Origin: an uncultured Clostridium sp.
GTDB lineage: Bacteria > Bacillota > Clostridia > Lachnospirales > Lachnospiraceae
NCBI GenBank assembly: GCA_900547035.1
Contig: URFM01000076.1
Coordinates: forward strand, 1 to 12,256
Direction of reading: 5' to 3'
DNA length: 12,256 nt
The notes beneath the pieces were generated by a model, which saw only the letters and a list, made by a program, of their open reading frames with translations, was not told the DNA's origin and did not search any database. The position numbers and the translations under genes are program-made. Below, one piece after another: positions 1-7,375 of the stretch (position 1 is its first letter; each line of letters opens with the position of its first letter).

Positions 1-999
1 AGAAAACGGATTGTGGTTGCCCTGGGAGGAAACGCCCTGGGCAACACGCCGGATGAACAAATCCGGCAGGTACGATTTGCCGCTGAGATTATTGCGGATT
101 TGGCGGCAGAAGGCCATGAGCTGATTATCGGCCATGGGAACGGCCCTCAGGTGGGAATCATTAATTCTGCCATGAACTACGCGGCCACAAGCGGTCCGCG
201 CACGCCTTACATGCCGTTCCCGGAGTGCGGCGCCATGTCCCAGGGGTTCATTGGCTACCATCTCCAGCAGGCCCTGCAGCAGAGCCTCTTAAAGCGGAAC
301 CTAGGGAAAACGGTAGTCAGCGTGGTAACGCAGGTGCTGGTGGACCGGCAGGATGCGGCCTTCCGTAATCCCACCAAGCCCATTGGAAATTTTTATACTA
401 GGGAAGAGGCCGATAGGCTGGAGAAGGAAAAGGGATATATCTTTATGGAGGATGCCGGACGGGGCTACCGCCGGGTGGTGCCTTCGCCGGCTCCCAAAGC
501 CATTATTGAGTTAAGCGCTATTCGGAAAATGGTCCAGAGCGGGCTGATTGTGATTGCCGTAGGAGGCGGCGGAATCCCGGTAGTGGAGGAGGCGGACGGC
601 CTTCATGGAATCGATGCGGTAATCGACAAGGATATGTCCAGCAGCAAGCTGGCTCAGGAGCTGAAAGCGGACATGCTTCTGATTTTAACGGCGGTGGATC
701 AGGTGTACATTCATTTTAATCAGCCGGACCAGAGGGTTCTGGACCAGATTACGGCGGCGGAAGCCCAGGCGTATATCCGTCAGGGACAGTTTGCCAAGGG
801 AAGCATGCTCCCAAAGGTGGAGGCCTGCCTGGAATTTGTAAATGCCCTTCCGGGAAGGACGGCCATCATCACCTCTCTGGAAAAAGCCCCGGAGGCCCTT
901 CACGGGAAAGCGGGGACCAGAATCTGCTCCGAGGAAGCGGAATTTGACTACGCCCCCCTGGAGATGGACAGCATGATATATGATGTAAATGCCAGCTAA
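1..999 (+). CDS. arcC: Carbamate kinase, 5' end truncated by window
   Basis: Carbamate kinase (amino-acid kinase fold, cytosolic) moves phosphate between carbamoyl phosphate and ADP. In fermenters it runs towards ATP, CO2 and ammonia as the last step of arginine, citrulline or ureide breakdown. The open frame runs from base 1 (R-K-R-I-V-V-A-L-G-G-N-A-L-G). The nucleotide-binding VALGGNALG motif is at the very start, GHGNGPQVG follows about 40 residues in, GGGGIPV lies mid-protein, and KGSMLPKVEA comes near the end. About 332 codons are visible against a family length near 310-320, so probably only a few N-terminal residues are missing. The GTG at 13 encodes the Val of VALGGNA and is not the start. 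A 42-nt gap separates it from the ornithine cyclodeaminase-like gene, consistent with one operon. Family assignment is secure; whether it serves arginine or purine/ureide breakdown depends on genes outside the window. Confidence 0.95.
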   Translation, partial: RKRIVVALGGNALGNTPDEQIRQVRFAAEIIADLAAEGHELIIGHGNGPQVGIINSAMNYAATSGPRTPYMPFPECGAMSQGFIGYHLQQALQQSLLKRNLGKTVVSVVTQVLVDRQDAAFRNPTKPIGNFYTREEADRLEKEKGYIFMEDAGRGYRRVVPSPAPKAIIELSAIRKMVQSGLIVIAVGGGGIPVVEEADGLHGIDAVIDKDMSSSKLAQELKADMLLILTAVDQVYIHFNQPDQRVLDQITAAEAQAYIRQGQFAKGSMLPKVEACLEFVNALPGRTAIITSLEKAPEALHGKAGTRICSEEAEFDYAPLEMDSMIYDVNAS

Positions 1000-1041
1000 G
1001 CTGAGTTATGGAAACTACGGACCAAAAAAGGAGGAGAACTT

Positions 1042-2142
1042 ATGACATTTGAAATGCCAAAATACTATGCGCCGGATTTTACCCAGGAGAAGTTTGTGAA
1101 CGCCCCTGACGTATCTTACGCGGTGGCGGAGATGGACGGCGTGGCGCCGGACAATTATCACAGCACATCCATGTATCCGGAGTATTTTAAAATCAATGGA
1201 AAATGGGTGCTGGCCGAGGAGAGCCGCATGGATTCCAGCGTGGTAATCTGCGACGACGGCCATCTGGAAGTGGTGGAGAACCGCAACCTGAAAAAGGGAG
1301 ACAAGGTGATTCTGGGGCGGACCGAGCGGTGCGAGGAGGGAATCTACATGCACTGCGACGGATTCCAGGTTCCCGGACAGCATACGGACGACCAGTTTGT
1401 ATTCCGCCAGGGCAGAAGCCGGGAGACCTCCTACGCCAGAGATTACGACCGGCTGTTTGAATTGCTGAAATACGAGAAGGAACACGGAAATATCGTGTGG
1501 GTCATGGGACCTGCGTTTGCTTTTGATGCGGACGCCAGAGCCGCCATGCAGGCCCTGGTGGAGAACGGCTACGCCCATGGGCTCCTGGCAGGAAATGCCC
1601 TGGCTACCCATGACTTGGAGGGAGCCCTTCTGCACACCGCCCTGGGGCAGGACATCTATACCCAGGTATCCCAGCCCAACGGACACTACAACCACCTGGA
1701 TGTTATCAATAAGGTGAGAAGGAGCGGCTCCATCCCTCAGTTTATCGAGGACTACAAGATTGACAACGGCATCATGTACAGCATTGTAAAGAATCACGTT
1801 CCGTTTGTGCTGACAGGCTCCATCCGGGACGACGGTCCCCTGCCGGAGGTCATCGGGAACGCTTACGAGGGACAGAGCGCCATGCGGAACGTGGTGAAGA
1901 AGGCCACCACGGTCATTTGCCTTGCAACCATGCTCCACACCATCGCAACAGGAAATATGACGCCCTCCTTCCGGGTGATGAAGGATGGGACCATCCGGCC
2001 GGTATTTTTGTATACCGTGGATGCGGATGAGTTTGTGGTCAATAAGCTGCTGGACCGGGGAAGCCTTTCCGCCACTACGGTGGTGACCAATGTGCAGGAT
2101 TTCATCACCATTGTGGCTAAGGGACTGGGTGTGATGAAATAA
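1042..2142 (+). CDS. LOR/SDH-family (ArcE/AgrE-type) ornithine cyclodeaminase
   Basis: A 366-residue protein matching the LOR/SDH conserved family (TIGR00300-like). This family includes the archaeal alternative ornithine cyclodeaminase and the C-terminal part of cyanobacterial AgrE/ArgZ, which turn ornithine into proline plus ammonia. Visible signatures are LLAGNALATHDLE (181-193), HYNHLDVIN (215-223), TGSIRDDGPLPEV (258-270), TMLHTIATGN (296-305) and KLLDRGS (335-341). Residues 1 to about 115 form the N-terminal LOR/SDH-type domain; the rest is the nucleotide-binding part. It is unrelated to the mu-crystallin-type ornithine cyclodeaminase. AAGGAGG at 1028-1034 sits 7 nt before the ATG and fixes the start. 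Following carbamate kinase, it fits arginine/ornithine catabolism towards proline, a Stickland electron acceptor. The family match is confident; the substrate is inferred from family and context. A different amino-acid lyase activity remains possible. Confidence 0.85.
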   Translation: MTFEMPKYYAPDFTQEKFVNAPDVSYAVAEMDGVAPDNYHSTSMYPEYFKINGKWVLAEESRMDSSVVICDDGHLEVVENRNLKKGDKVILGRTERCEEGIYMHCDGFQVPGQHTDDQFVFRQGRSRETSYARDYDRLFELLKYEKEHGNIVWVMGPAFAFDADARAAMQALVENGYAHGLLAGNALATHDLEGALLHTALGQDIYTQVSQPNGHYNHLDVINKVRRSGSIPQFIEDYKIDNGIMYSIVKNHVPFVLTGSIRDDGPLPEVIGNAYEGQSAMRNVVKKATTVICLATMLHTIATGNMTPSFRVMKDGTIRPVFLYTVDADEFVVNKLLDRGSLSATTVVTNVQDFITIVAKGLGVMK

Positions 2143-2177
2143 AACAGACAGCGGATGATAACTGAAAATAATGAAAG

Positions 2178-2226
2178 AATCCGGGCAGGATACCAGGCGG
2201 GAGCCAGGCGTTCTGTCCGGATTTTT
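2178..2226 (+). terminator. Intrinsic terminator of the arcC-cyclodeaminase operon
   Basis: An 11-bp stem with one G-U pair joins 2178-2188 (AATCCGGGCAG) to 2213-2223 (CTGTCCGGATT). The right arm runs into a five-T tract (2222-2226). It lies 36 nt after the cyclodeaminase stop and before the convergent regulator gene, where a terminator is expected. The loop is fairly long (24 nt) and the T tract short, so efficiency is uncertain. Confidence 0.6.
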
Positions 2227-2258
2227 GATGTGGGTATTTTCATTGCTTTCCCATATTT

Positions 2259-3512
2259 TTACGAAGACTCCTGCAGCTCCACCGTCTGCCGGAACTTACC
2301 CGGCGTCATGGAGCGGAAGCGCAGAAAATTCCGGGTGAGGGTCTTTTCCGTATGGTATCCCACCTCCAGGGCGATTTCCAGAATGGTCTTGTCCGTTCGG
2401 AGAAGGAGCTCCGAGGCCCGGTTGACCCGGACGTAATTTAAAAAGTCGGAAAATCCCATCTCCACCTGGTAGAGCAGAATCCGGTTCAGTTCCCGGGGAG
2501 ACATATGAAACTGTGCCCCCACATCCTTGGGGCGCAGGTCCTCGCTGTAATGGCGGTAGATGTAGGAGACGAGGGAGTAAAAATCCCGCCGGTCCCGGAT
2601 GTGGCAGATGTTTCCCACATTCTGATAGGTATTGCGGAATTCGTTGGCGTTCATCCCAATCCGGGTCAGGAAGACCTTGCTGATGTGGGCGCTGTCCACA
2701 AAGCCCAGGATTTCCGCCAGCTCCTCCAGGGTGAAATCCGTGTACAGCAGATAGTTGATGGTTTTTCCAATACGCATTTCACTCAGCAGGTCGAAGAAGG
2801 ACAGGCCGGTGGTGCTGGTGATGTAGGCGCTGATGGCAGATTCGCTCATGAAAAAGATTTTGGAAAGGTTGGCCAGGGTAATCTTCTGGTTCAAATGGGT
2901 GTACAGGTAGAGCAGGATTTGACTGGGGTCAATGGTTTTGGAGGAAGCCTGGACTTGCTCCGGGTTCTGAGAGCGGATAAAGCAGATGATGATTTCAATC
3001 AGCTTGTTAGTAATGTATAAATTTCCCAATTCCCGGCGGGACGGAGCGGGCTCCTGGGGGGACGGAGCGGAGTCCAGACCGATTTCGTCCTGAATCTGCA
3101 GAAAAAGGCTCCGGACCGATTCGGCCGTCTCCTGGTTCAGCTGGAGCACCGGGTTCCGGGCCATGGACTGGGTGATGGAGATGGATTCATTTCCGGGGTT
3201 GTAAAAGGTCTTGATGATTTCGTTGATGTTGTCAAAGTAGTATACCAGGATGAAAAACTGCAGAGGGGATTTCACGTCCACGATATCGGTAATCTGCCAG
3301 GGCAGAACGGATACAAGGGTGCCCGGCTTCAGCTCGTAGGGGTGGTTGTTGAGCATCAGGGTGGCCTCCCCGCTGTTAATCAGCCAGAACCGGGACATGG
3401 GATGGATGAGCGGGGTGGTGGGCTCCGTTACAACCTCGATGTCGAAGCTGCAGATTTTATTTTCATCCTGCATGGAGCAGTAGAGGCTCTGCATGGGTAC
3501 GATTTTTGTCAT
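2259..3512 (-). CDS. Cupin regulator with two AraC-type DNA-binding domains
   Basis: A 417-residue transcription regulator. Residues about 35-95 look like the AraC-type cupin sensor (RFWLINSGEATLMLNNHPYELKPGTLV). A Pro/Ser/Glu-rich linker follows at about 148-160. Then come two AraC/XylS-like helix-turn-helix regions. The first is at about 197-296 (ITLANLSKIFFMSESAIS; FTLEELAEILGFVDSAHISKVF; GMNANEFR). The second is at about 310-409 (LRPKDVGAQFHMSPRELN; ILEIALEVGYHTEKTLTRNF; SMTPGKFR). Classical AraC proteins have about 290 residues and one such region, so this duplication is unusual. AAAGGAG (complement of 3520-3526) gives a good ribosome site lying inside the end of the LysR gene; only 2 nt separate the two genes, so they are probably co-transcribed and translationally coupled. 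It may control the converging arcC operon or the transporter operon; the ligand is unknown. Confidence 0.85.
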   Translation of the reverse strand: MTKIVPMQSLYCSMQDENKICSFDIEVVTEPTTPLIHPMSRFWLINSGEATLMLNNHPYELKPGTLVSVLPWQITDIVDVKSPLQFFILVYYFDNINEIIKTFYNPGNESISITQSMARNPVLQLNQETAESVRSLFLQIQDEIGLDSAPSPQEPAPSRRELGNLYITNKLIEIIICFIRSQNPEQVQASSKTIDPSQILLYLYTHLNQKITLANLSKIFFMSESAISAYITSTTGLSFFDLLSEMRIGKTINYLLYTDFTLEELAEILGFVDSAHISKVFLTRIGMNANEFRNTYQNVGNICHIRDRRDFYSLVSYIYRHYSEDLRPKDVGAQFHMSPRELNRILLYQVEMGFSDFLNYVRVNRASELLLRTDKTILEIALEVGYHTEKTLTRNFLRFRSMTPGKFRQTVELQESS

Positions 3513-3514
3513 GG

Positions 3515-4456
3515 TCAGGCTCCTTTAGTTTGATTGGAATTTAGGATGGTCTGAGTCTGCCGGCGGATTAAGTCTTTTAAAACAGGCAGTTCCGGAAGCG
3601 GGGGCTGTCCGGCCAGGCAGGCCAGGGACCAGCTGACGGGGACTCCTTTGGGGACCGGGCGGCAGAATATGAGAGAAGGCGTGTGTGCAAAGGACGGGAT
3701 ATAGCTGGCCAATGTAAAACACACGCCCATATGCGCGGATACACTTTCTACGGCAATTTCCATGTTTAATACGGACGGACTGGATGAAAAATGGATGCCG
3801 GAATCGCTTAAAAGCTGAGAAACATAGGCATATATACTCTGAGAAGTATGAGGAACCAAAAGTCTGGTATCTTTTACTTTTTCCAGGGGCAGATAAGGAT
3901 AGGGGCAGCCAGGAATCTGAAGTGCCATATCTTGGAATGAAGCAGGACAGACCATTAAAAGCTCATCGGAACAGACATAAGTGTAGATGAACCCTTCTTT
4001 TTGAATGGGATGAGTGACTAATATCAGGTCTGTGCGCTTCTCCAAAAGCATTTGGTTCATTTCAGCCGTTGAACCGATAAGAAAGCTGATTTCTGTCTTG
4101 GGTAAAGCTTCCCTTGCTAATTGAAGCAGAGGAACCATAAAGCTGATGCCTCTGCGTTTGTACAATCCAATAGAAAGGCGGTGTTGACTTCTTCGAAAAT
4201 AGGAGTTCAGTTCACTATCAAACTGTCGATTGATTTTTAAAATTTGCTGGGCACAGGTAATATAGCGATAACCGATTTCAGTAGGAACAAAACGGTTTTT
4301 GTCGCGGGTAAAAAGCGGAACGCCCAGCTCTGATTCCAGATTTTTGATATACATGCTTAATGCGGGGGAAGAAATGTAGAGTTGTTCGGCAGCAGAACGT
4401 ATGGTTTTACATTCCGCTAATGTGGTTACATATAAGGCGCCTTTAAAATCAATCAC
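3515..4456 (-). CDS. LysR-type transcriptional regulator
   Basis: A 313-residue LysR-family regulator. The N-terminal winged helix-turn-helix (residues about 2-60) shows the family pattern TIRSAAEQLYISSPALSMYIKNLE followed by ELGVPLFTR. Residues about 92-300 correspond to the periplasmic-binding-protein-like effector domain. The start is a GTG (4456-4454), preceded by a G-rich ribosome site; the upstream ATG in GAAATGGGGG is out of frame and meets a stop after five codons. The gene diverges from the transporter gene across 172 nt, the classic arrangement in which a LysR protein controls the neighbouring operon and itself. Most of the gene is AT-rich, but the part encoding the last 60 or so residues (3601-3660 counts 75% GC) resembles the flanking genome. 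The effector cannot be read from sequence. Confidence 0.9.
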   Translation of the reverse strand: MIDFKGALYVTTLAECKTIRSAAEQLYISSPALSMYIKNLESELGVPLFTRDKNRFVPTEIGYRYITCAQQILKINRQFDSELNSYFRRSQHRLSIGLYKRRGISFMVPLLQLAREALPKTEISFLIGSTAEMNQMLLEKRTDLILVTHPIQKEGFIYTYVCSDELLMVCPASFQDMALQIPGCPYPYLPLEKVKDTRLLVPHTSQSIYAYVSQLLSDSGIHFSSSPSVLNMEIAVESVSAHMGVCFTLASYIPSFAHTPSLIFCRPVPKGVPVSWSLACLAGQPPLPELPVLKDLIRRQTQTILNSNQTKGA

Positions 4457-4489
4457 AATTCTACCCCCATTTCACTATTCATTAAAATT

Positions 4490-4518
4490 ATTATAGAAAA
4501 AAAGCTAATTAAGCGCAA
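4490..4518 (-). promoter_or_regulatory. Promoter of the LysR-AraC regulator pair
   Basis: On the minus strand a perfect TATAAT (complement of 4490-4495) lies 17 nt from TTGCGC (complement of 4513-4518), which keeps the TTG of a sigma70 -35 box. The -10 box is about 34 nt upstream of the GTG start. The -35 side overlaps the 4507-4537 dyad, consistent with autoregulation by the LysR protein. Confidence 0.6.
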
Positions 4519-4537
4519 TATTAACTTTCTCTTAATT
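4507..4537. promoter_or_regulatory. Candidate LysR operator: 7-bp dyad in divergent promoter region
   Basis: AATTAAG (4507-4513) and CTTAATT (4531-4537) are perfect inverted copies separated by 17 nt. The dyad lies between the two divergent genes, covers the -35 region of the regulator promoter, and lies upstream of a TATACT (4552-4557) that could be the transporter -10 box. No good -35 was found for that TATACT, as expected of an activator-dependent promoter. The region is AT-rich, so chance is a real alternative. Confidence 0.4.
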
Positions 4538-4613
4538 CACATTCAAATCAATATACTGTCATTTTCGACAATTATCCCATAAAATGAAAAGGAATCCAAT
4601 CAAAGAATTCTAT

Positions 4614-4620
4614 AAGGAGG
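4614..4620 (+). promoter_or_regulatory. Ribosome binding site deciding the transporter start
   Basis: AAGGAGG at 4614-4620 is 8 nt before the in-frame ATG at 4629. An ATG at 4584 is in the same frame but has no ribosome site, and translation from it would read through this motif, so 4629 is preferred. The ATG at 4625 is out of frame. Confidence 0.75.
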
Positions 4621-4628
4621 GTACATGG

Positions 4629-6035
4629 ATGGGGGAAACAAAAAAGGGTAAAAAAACGTTTAAGATGCCGCATTCCCTGGTAATTATGGTGATTATTATT
4701 TTTGCGGCAACTGCAATGACTTGGTTAATTCCGGCGGGTGAGTTTGCTCGTGTGGAAAATGCGGACGGAGTTTCTGTTGTGGACCCTGACTCTTTTCGCT
4801 GGTTGGAACGTTCATCAGTCAGTTTTTTGTTGATTCCGTATTACATTATACTTTCCCTTGAGGACAGGGCCAGTTTGATGTATGCGGCGATGTTTGCGGG
4901 GGCGGCATTTCACATGATTGCAAAGTCTGGGGCGCTTCAGGTAGCAGTGGGAGGTGTATCAAGAAAGATTCAAAATCGGTCCTATATTTTTATCCCGGTT
5001 ATGACAACGCTTTTTGCTGTGATTTGTGCTACCCAGGCAGTCAATCATTTTATTGCCTTCTCACCTTTGATGGTAGTGATTGCACTGGCTATGGGATATG
5101 ACTCTATAACTGGTGTAGCAATTATTCTGCTGGGAGGAGCAGTTGGCTATTCTACTGCAGGACTGAATTTCAATTCAGCGATTTTGGCTCAGCAAATCAG
5201 CGGAGTGCCGCTTTACAGCGGTTTGCCCTACCGGGCAGTCTGTTTCGTAGTCTATCTGGTGGTGACTAATATTTACCTGGTTCGCTATGTAATGAAGATT
5301 ACAAAGGACCCTGCAGCCAGCTATGTATACGACATCGACCAGAAAAGAGAAGAGAGGACAGCTGATTTCGATTCTTTCGGAACAATGGATTTGAGAAAGA
5401 TTCTTATTATAATTTCACTGATTGTTACTTTAGTAGGAATTATTGTGGGGAATATGGGATTTGGCTGGGATTTGGAAGAGGATGCAGCATGGTTTTTGGC
5501 CTGCGGCGTGATTATGGGATTCATTTTGGGACTTACTCCGTCGCAAATTGCTTCTGAGATGGTAAAAGGCTGCAAATCTATGCTGGGCGCTGCCATGTTG
5601 ATTGGTGTTGCAGGAGCTATTGCTGGAATTATGGAAGCAGGAAATATTACAGACACGATTGTATGGGCGGCCGGACAGGCGCTGTCCTATGCACCCGATT
5701 TTTTGATGGGACCGGCTATGTTTTTGGTAAATGTCCTGATTGCCATGGTAATCGTTTCTGCCAGTGGCATGGCTACTGCTACTATGCCCATTATGGCCCC
5801 TCTGGCGGATATTTTTGGGATTACAAGGCAGACGGCGGTACTGTCCTTTACAATCGCGGACGGCTTCTGCAACTACATCCTCCCCCACTCTTCCGCCCTG
5901 ATGGGAATCTTGGGAGCAGGGGATGTGCCTTACGACCGGTGGATGAAATTTATGGGCAAGCTGTTTATTATTTGGGTGATTACGGGGTGTATCCTGGTAG
6001 CCATTGCTCAGATGATGAAGTACGGGCCTGTGTAA
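4629..6035 (+). CDS. YfcC/DcuC-family membrane transporter
   Basis: A 468-residue polytopic membrane protein of the C4-dicarboxylate anaerobic carrier superfamily, YfcC branch (PF03606-like). This branch includes streptococcal ArcD-type arginine/ornithine exchangers and putative basic amino-acid antiporters. It opens with a Lys-rich cytoplasmic N-terminus, KMPHSLVI and IIPAGEF-like LIPAGEFAR (33-41), typical of YfcC. About 10-12 hydrophobic segments are visible, e.g. near 16-36, 83-105, 117-150, 200-220, 255-275, 357-378 and 441-463. The family's conserved C-terminal stretch is present: SASGMATATMPIMAPLADIFG (377-397) and RQTAVLSFTIADGF (400-413). It is followed after 16 nt by an M20D hydrolase, so the pair probably takes up and hydrolyses one substrate. 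Codon use is AT-rich up to about 5650-5800 and then turns GC-rich within the gene. Substrate is inferred only: basic amino acid, peptide or acyl-amino acid. Confidence 0.85.
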   Translation: MGETKKGKKTFKMPHSLVIMVIIIFAATAMTWLIPAGEFARVENADGVSVVDPDSFRWLERSSVSFLLIPYYIILSLEDRASLMYAAMFAGAAFHMIAKSGALQVAVGGVSRKIQNRSYIFIPVMTTLFAVICATQAVNHFIAFSPLMVVIALAMGYDSITGVAIILLGGAVGYSTAGLNFNSAILAQQISGVPLYSGLPYRAVCFVVYLVVTNIYLVRYVMKITKDPAASYVYDIDQKREERTADFDSFGTMDLRKILIIISLIVTLVGIIVGNMGFGWDLEEDAAWFLACGVIMGFILGLTPSQIASEMVKGCKSMLGAAMLIGVAGAIAGIMEAGNITDTIVWAAGQALSYAPDFLMGPAMFLVNVLIAMVIVSASGMATATMPIMAPLADIFGITRQTAVLSFTIADGFCNYILPHSSALMGILGAGDVPYDRWMKFMGKLFIIWVITGCILVAIAQMMKYGPV

Positions 6036-6051
6036 GAGGAGGAAATTTCGT

Positions 6052-7209
6052 ATGAAGGAAGAAATCGGCTTGCTGCTGGAAAAAGAGAGGGAACGCCTCT
6101 GTTCCATGTCCGACGCGATTTTTGACCGGCCGGAGATGGCCTTTGAAGAGGTATTTGCCTCCGGCCTTTTGGAGGATTACTTGGAAGAAAAGGGATTTCA
6201 GGTCAAAAGGGGGCTGGGAAGCCTGCCTACCGCTTTCCGGGCGGAGTATCAGCAGGGGGAAGGAGGACCGGCGGTTGGCCTGCTCTGCGAGTACGACGCC
6301 CTTCCCCAGGGACACGCCTGCGGACATCAGATGCAGGGTCCCGCGATTGTGGGGGCGGCCTTTGCCCTGAAGGAGCTTTTAAAGGAGGTGCCCTATAAGC
6401 TGATTGTCTACGGGACTCCGGCGGAAGAGGGAAAAGGGGGCAAGGTCACCATGCTGGAGGAAGGCTATCTCCAGGATATGGACGTGGCTCTGATGATGCA
6501 TGGAGGTCCTGCCACCCAGACGGATATCCATTCCATGGCGAAGGTGTCGGCAAAGGTGACCTTTCACGGAAAGAGCGCCCATGCCGCTATCAAGCCGGAG
6601 GCCGGGCGCAGCGCTTTGGACGCTCTGCTCTTGAGCTTTCAGGGAGTGGAGTTTTTGCGGGAGCATGTGAGGGAGGACACCAGAATCCATTATACGGTTA
6701 CGGATGCGGGCGGCCCATGCAACGTGGTCCCACAGACTGCTTCCGGGGAGTTTGGAATCCGCTCCTACGATTCCGCTTATCTGGACGAACTAATCCGGCG
6801 GTTTGAGAATATTGTGAAAGGCGCTGCCCTTATGACAGAGACGAACGGTGAAATTCGGTATGGAAAACGGATTGAGGGAAAGATACCGGTTTTGAAGCTG
6901 AATGAACTCCTGATGGAGAATGCCGCCTACTACCAGGCGCCCAATCTTCAGCCGGACCGGGAAAAGACCGGCTCCACGGATTTTGCCAATGTGATGTACC
7001 GGATTCCTGGGGCCTGCATCCGGGTGGCCTTTGTGGCGCCGGGAACTTCCTCCCATTCCCAGGAATATGTGGATGCGGGAAAAAGCGGAGAGGCCCACAA
7101 TGCGGTGCTCTGCGGGGCTAAAATCCTGGCGGCCACAGCGGCGGATTTGGTGATGAGGCCGGAGCTTTTGGCCAAGGTCCGGGAGGAGTTCCGCTCAAAG
7201 AAGATGTAG
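6052..7209 (+). CDS. M20D-family amidohydrolase/peptidase (AbgB/ACY1L2-like)
   Basis: A 385-residue cytosolic metallohydrolase of the M20D group, relatives of AbgB (p-aminobenzoyl-glutamate hydrolase subunit) and the ACY1L2/PM20D2 dipeptidases. The group cleaves amide bonds of N-acyl amino acids or small dipeptides. Expected metal ligands and catalytic residues are visible: CEYDALPQGHACGH (79-92, with C90 and H92), PAEEGKGG (123-130; E125/E126), MMHGG (148-152; H150) and TSSHSQEY (332-339; H335). Residues about 165-275 form the lid/dimerisation domain (KVTFHGKSAHAA). GAGGAGG at 6036-6042, 9 nt before the ATG, sets the start, 16 nt after the transporter stop, so the two form an operon. Known arc operons of streptococci also pair a YfcC-type carrier with an M20 peptidase, which supports an amino-acid or peptide role. 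The exact substrate is not readable. Confidence 0.88.
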   Translation: MKEEIGLLLEKERERLCSMSDAIFDRPEMAFEEVFASGLLEDYLEEKGFQVKRGLGSLPTAFRAEYQQGEGGPAVGLLCEYDALPQGHACGHQMQGPAIVGAAFALKELLKEVPYKLIVYGTPAEEGKGGKVTMLEEGYLQDMDVALMMHGGPATQTDIHSMAKVSAKVTFHGKSAHAAIKPEAGRSALDALLLSFQGVEFLREHVREDTRIHYTVTDAGGPCNVVPQTASGEFGIRSYDSAYLDELIRRFENIVKGAALMTETNGEIRYGKRIEGKIPVLKLNELLMENAAYYQAPNLQPDREKTGSTDFANVMYRIPGACIRVAFVAPGTSSHSQEYVDAGKSGEAHNAVLCGAKILAATAADLVMRPELLAKVREEFRSKKM

Positions 7210-7278
7210 CGGTTCCCTTCGCCCTAACTGCGGCAAAAAGATACAAAAAACACATGACAGATAATAATTTGTAAGCAT

Positions 7279-7307
7279 TAGACTTTTAACCCCATATTGG
7301 CTACAAT
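7279..7307 (+). promoter_or_regulatory. Candidate promoter of the aldo/keto reductase
   Basis: TAGACT (7279-7284), 17 nt, then TACAAT (7302-7307) resembles a sigma70 promoter (4/6 and 5/6 matches). Start of transcription would be near 7314, about 60 nt before the reductase ATG. The -10 box overlaps the left arm of the terminator that ends the upstream operon. Confidence 0.35.
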
Positions 7308-7348
7308 GGAAGTGTTCTCAATGGGAGGATGCTTCCATTATTTTTTTT
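7305..7348 (+). terminator. Strong intrinsic terminator after the hydrolase gene
   Basis: AATGGAAGTGTTCT (7305-7318) pairs with AGGATGCTTCCATT (7326-7339): a 14-bp stem including three G-U pairs, a 7-nt loop (CAATGGG), then A and eight T (7341-7348). It lies 95 nt after the hydrolase stop and is the clearest terminator in the window. Confidence 0.85.
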
Positions 7349-7375
7349 AAAAGACAGAAACGGGGGAATTGGAAC

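Noticed and set aside
13..15. GTG as the start of the carbamate kinase gene
   Set aside because: It encodes the Val of the conserved VALGGNA motif, and the frame is open back to base 1, so the true start lies upstream of the window.
1015..1938. 307-codon minus-strand open frame opposite the ornithine cyclodeaminase gene
   Set aside because: It is antisense to a clearly conserved gene and shows no recognisable family pattern; long shadow frames are common in GC-rich coding DNA.
3038..3070. 12-nt direct repeat GGGACGGAGCGG in the tandem AraC regulator gene
   Set aside because: It simply encodes the A-P-S pattern of the Pro/Ser-rich linker; two copies do not make a feature.
4584..4628. ATG at 4584 as the transporter start
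   Set aside because: It has no ribosome site, and a strong AAGGAGG lies downstream at 4614-4620 before the ATG at 4629.
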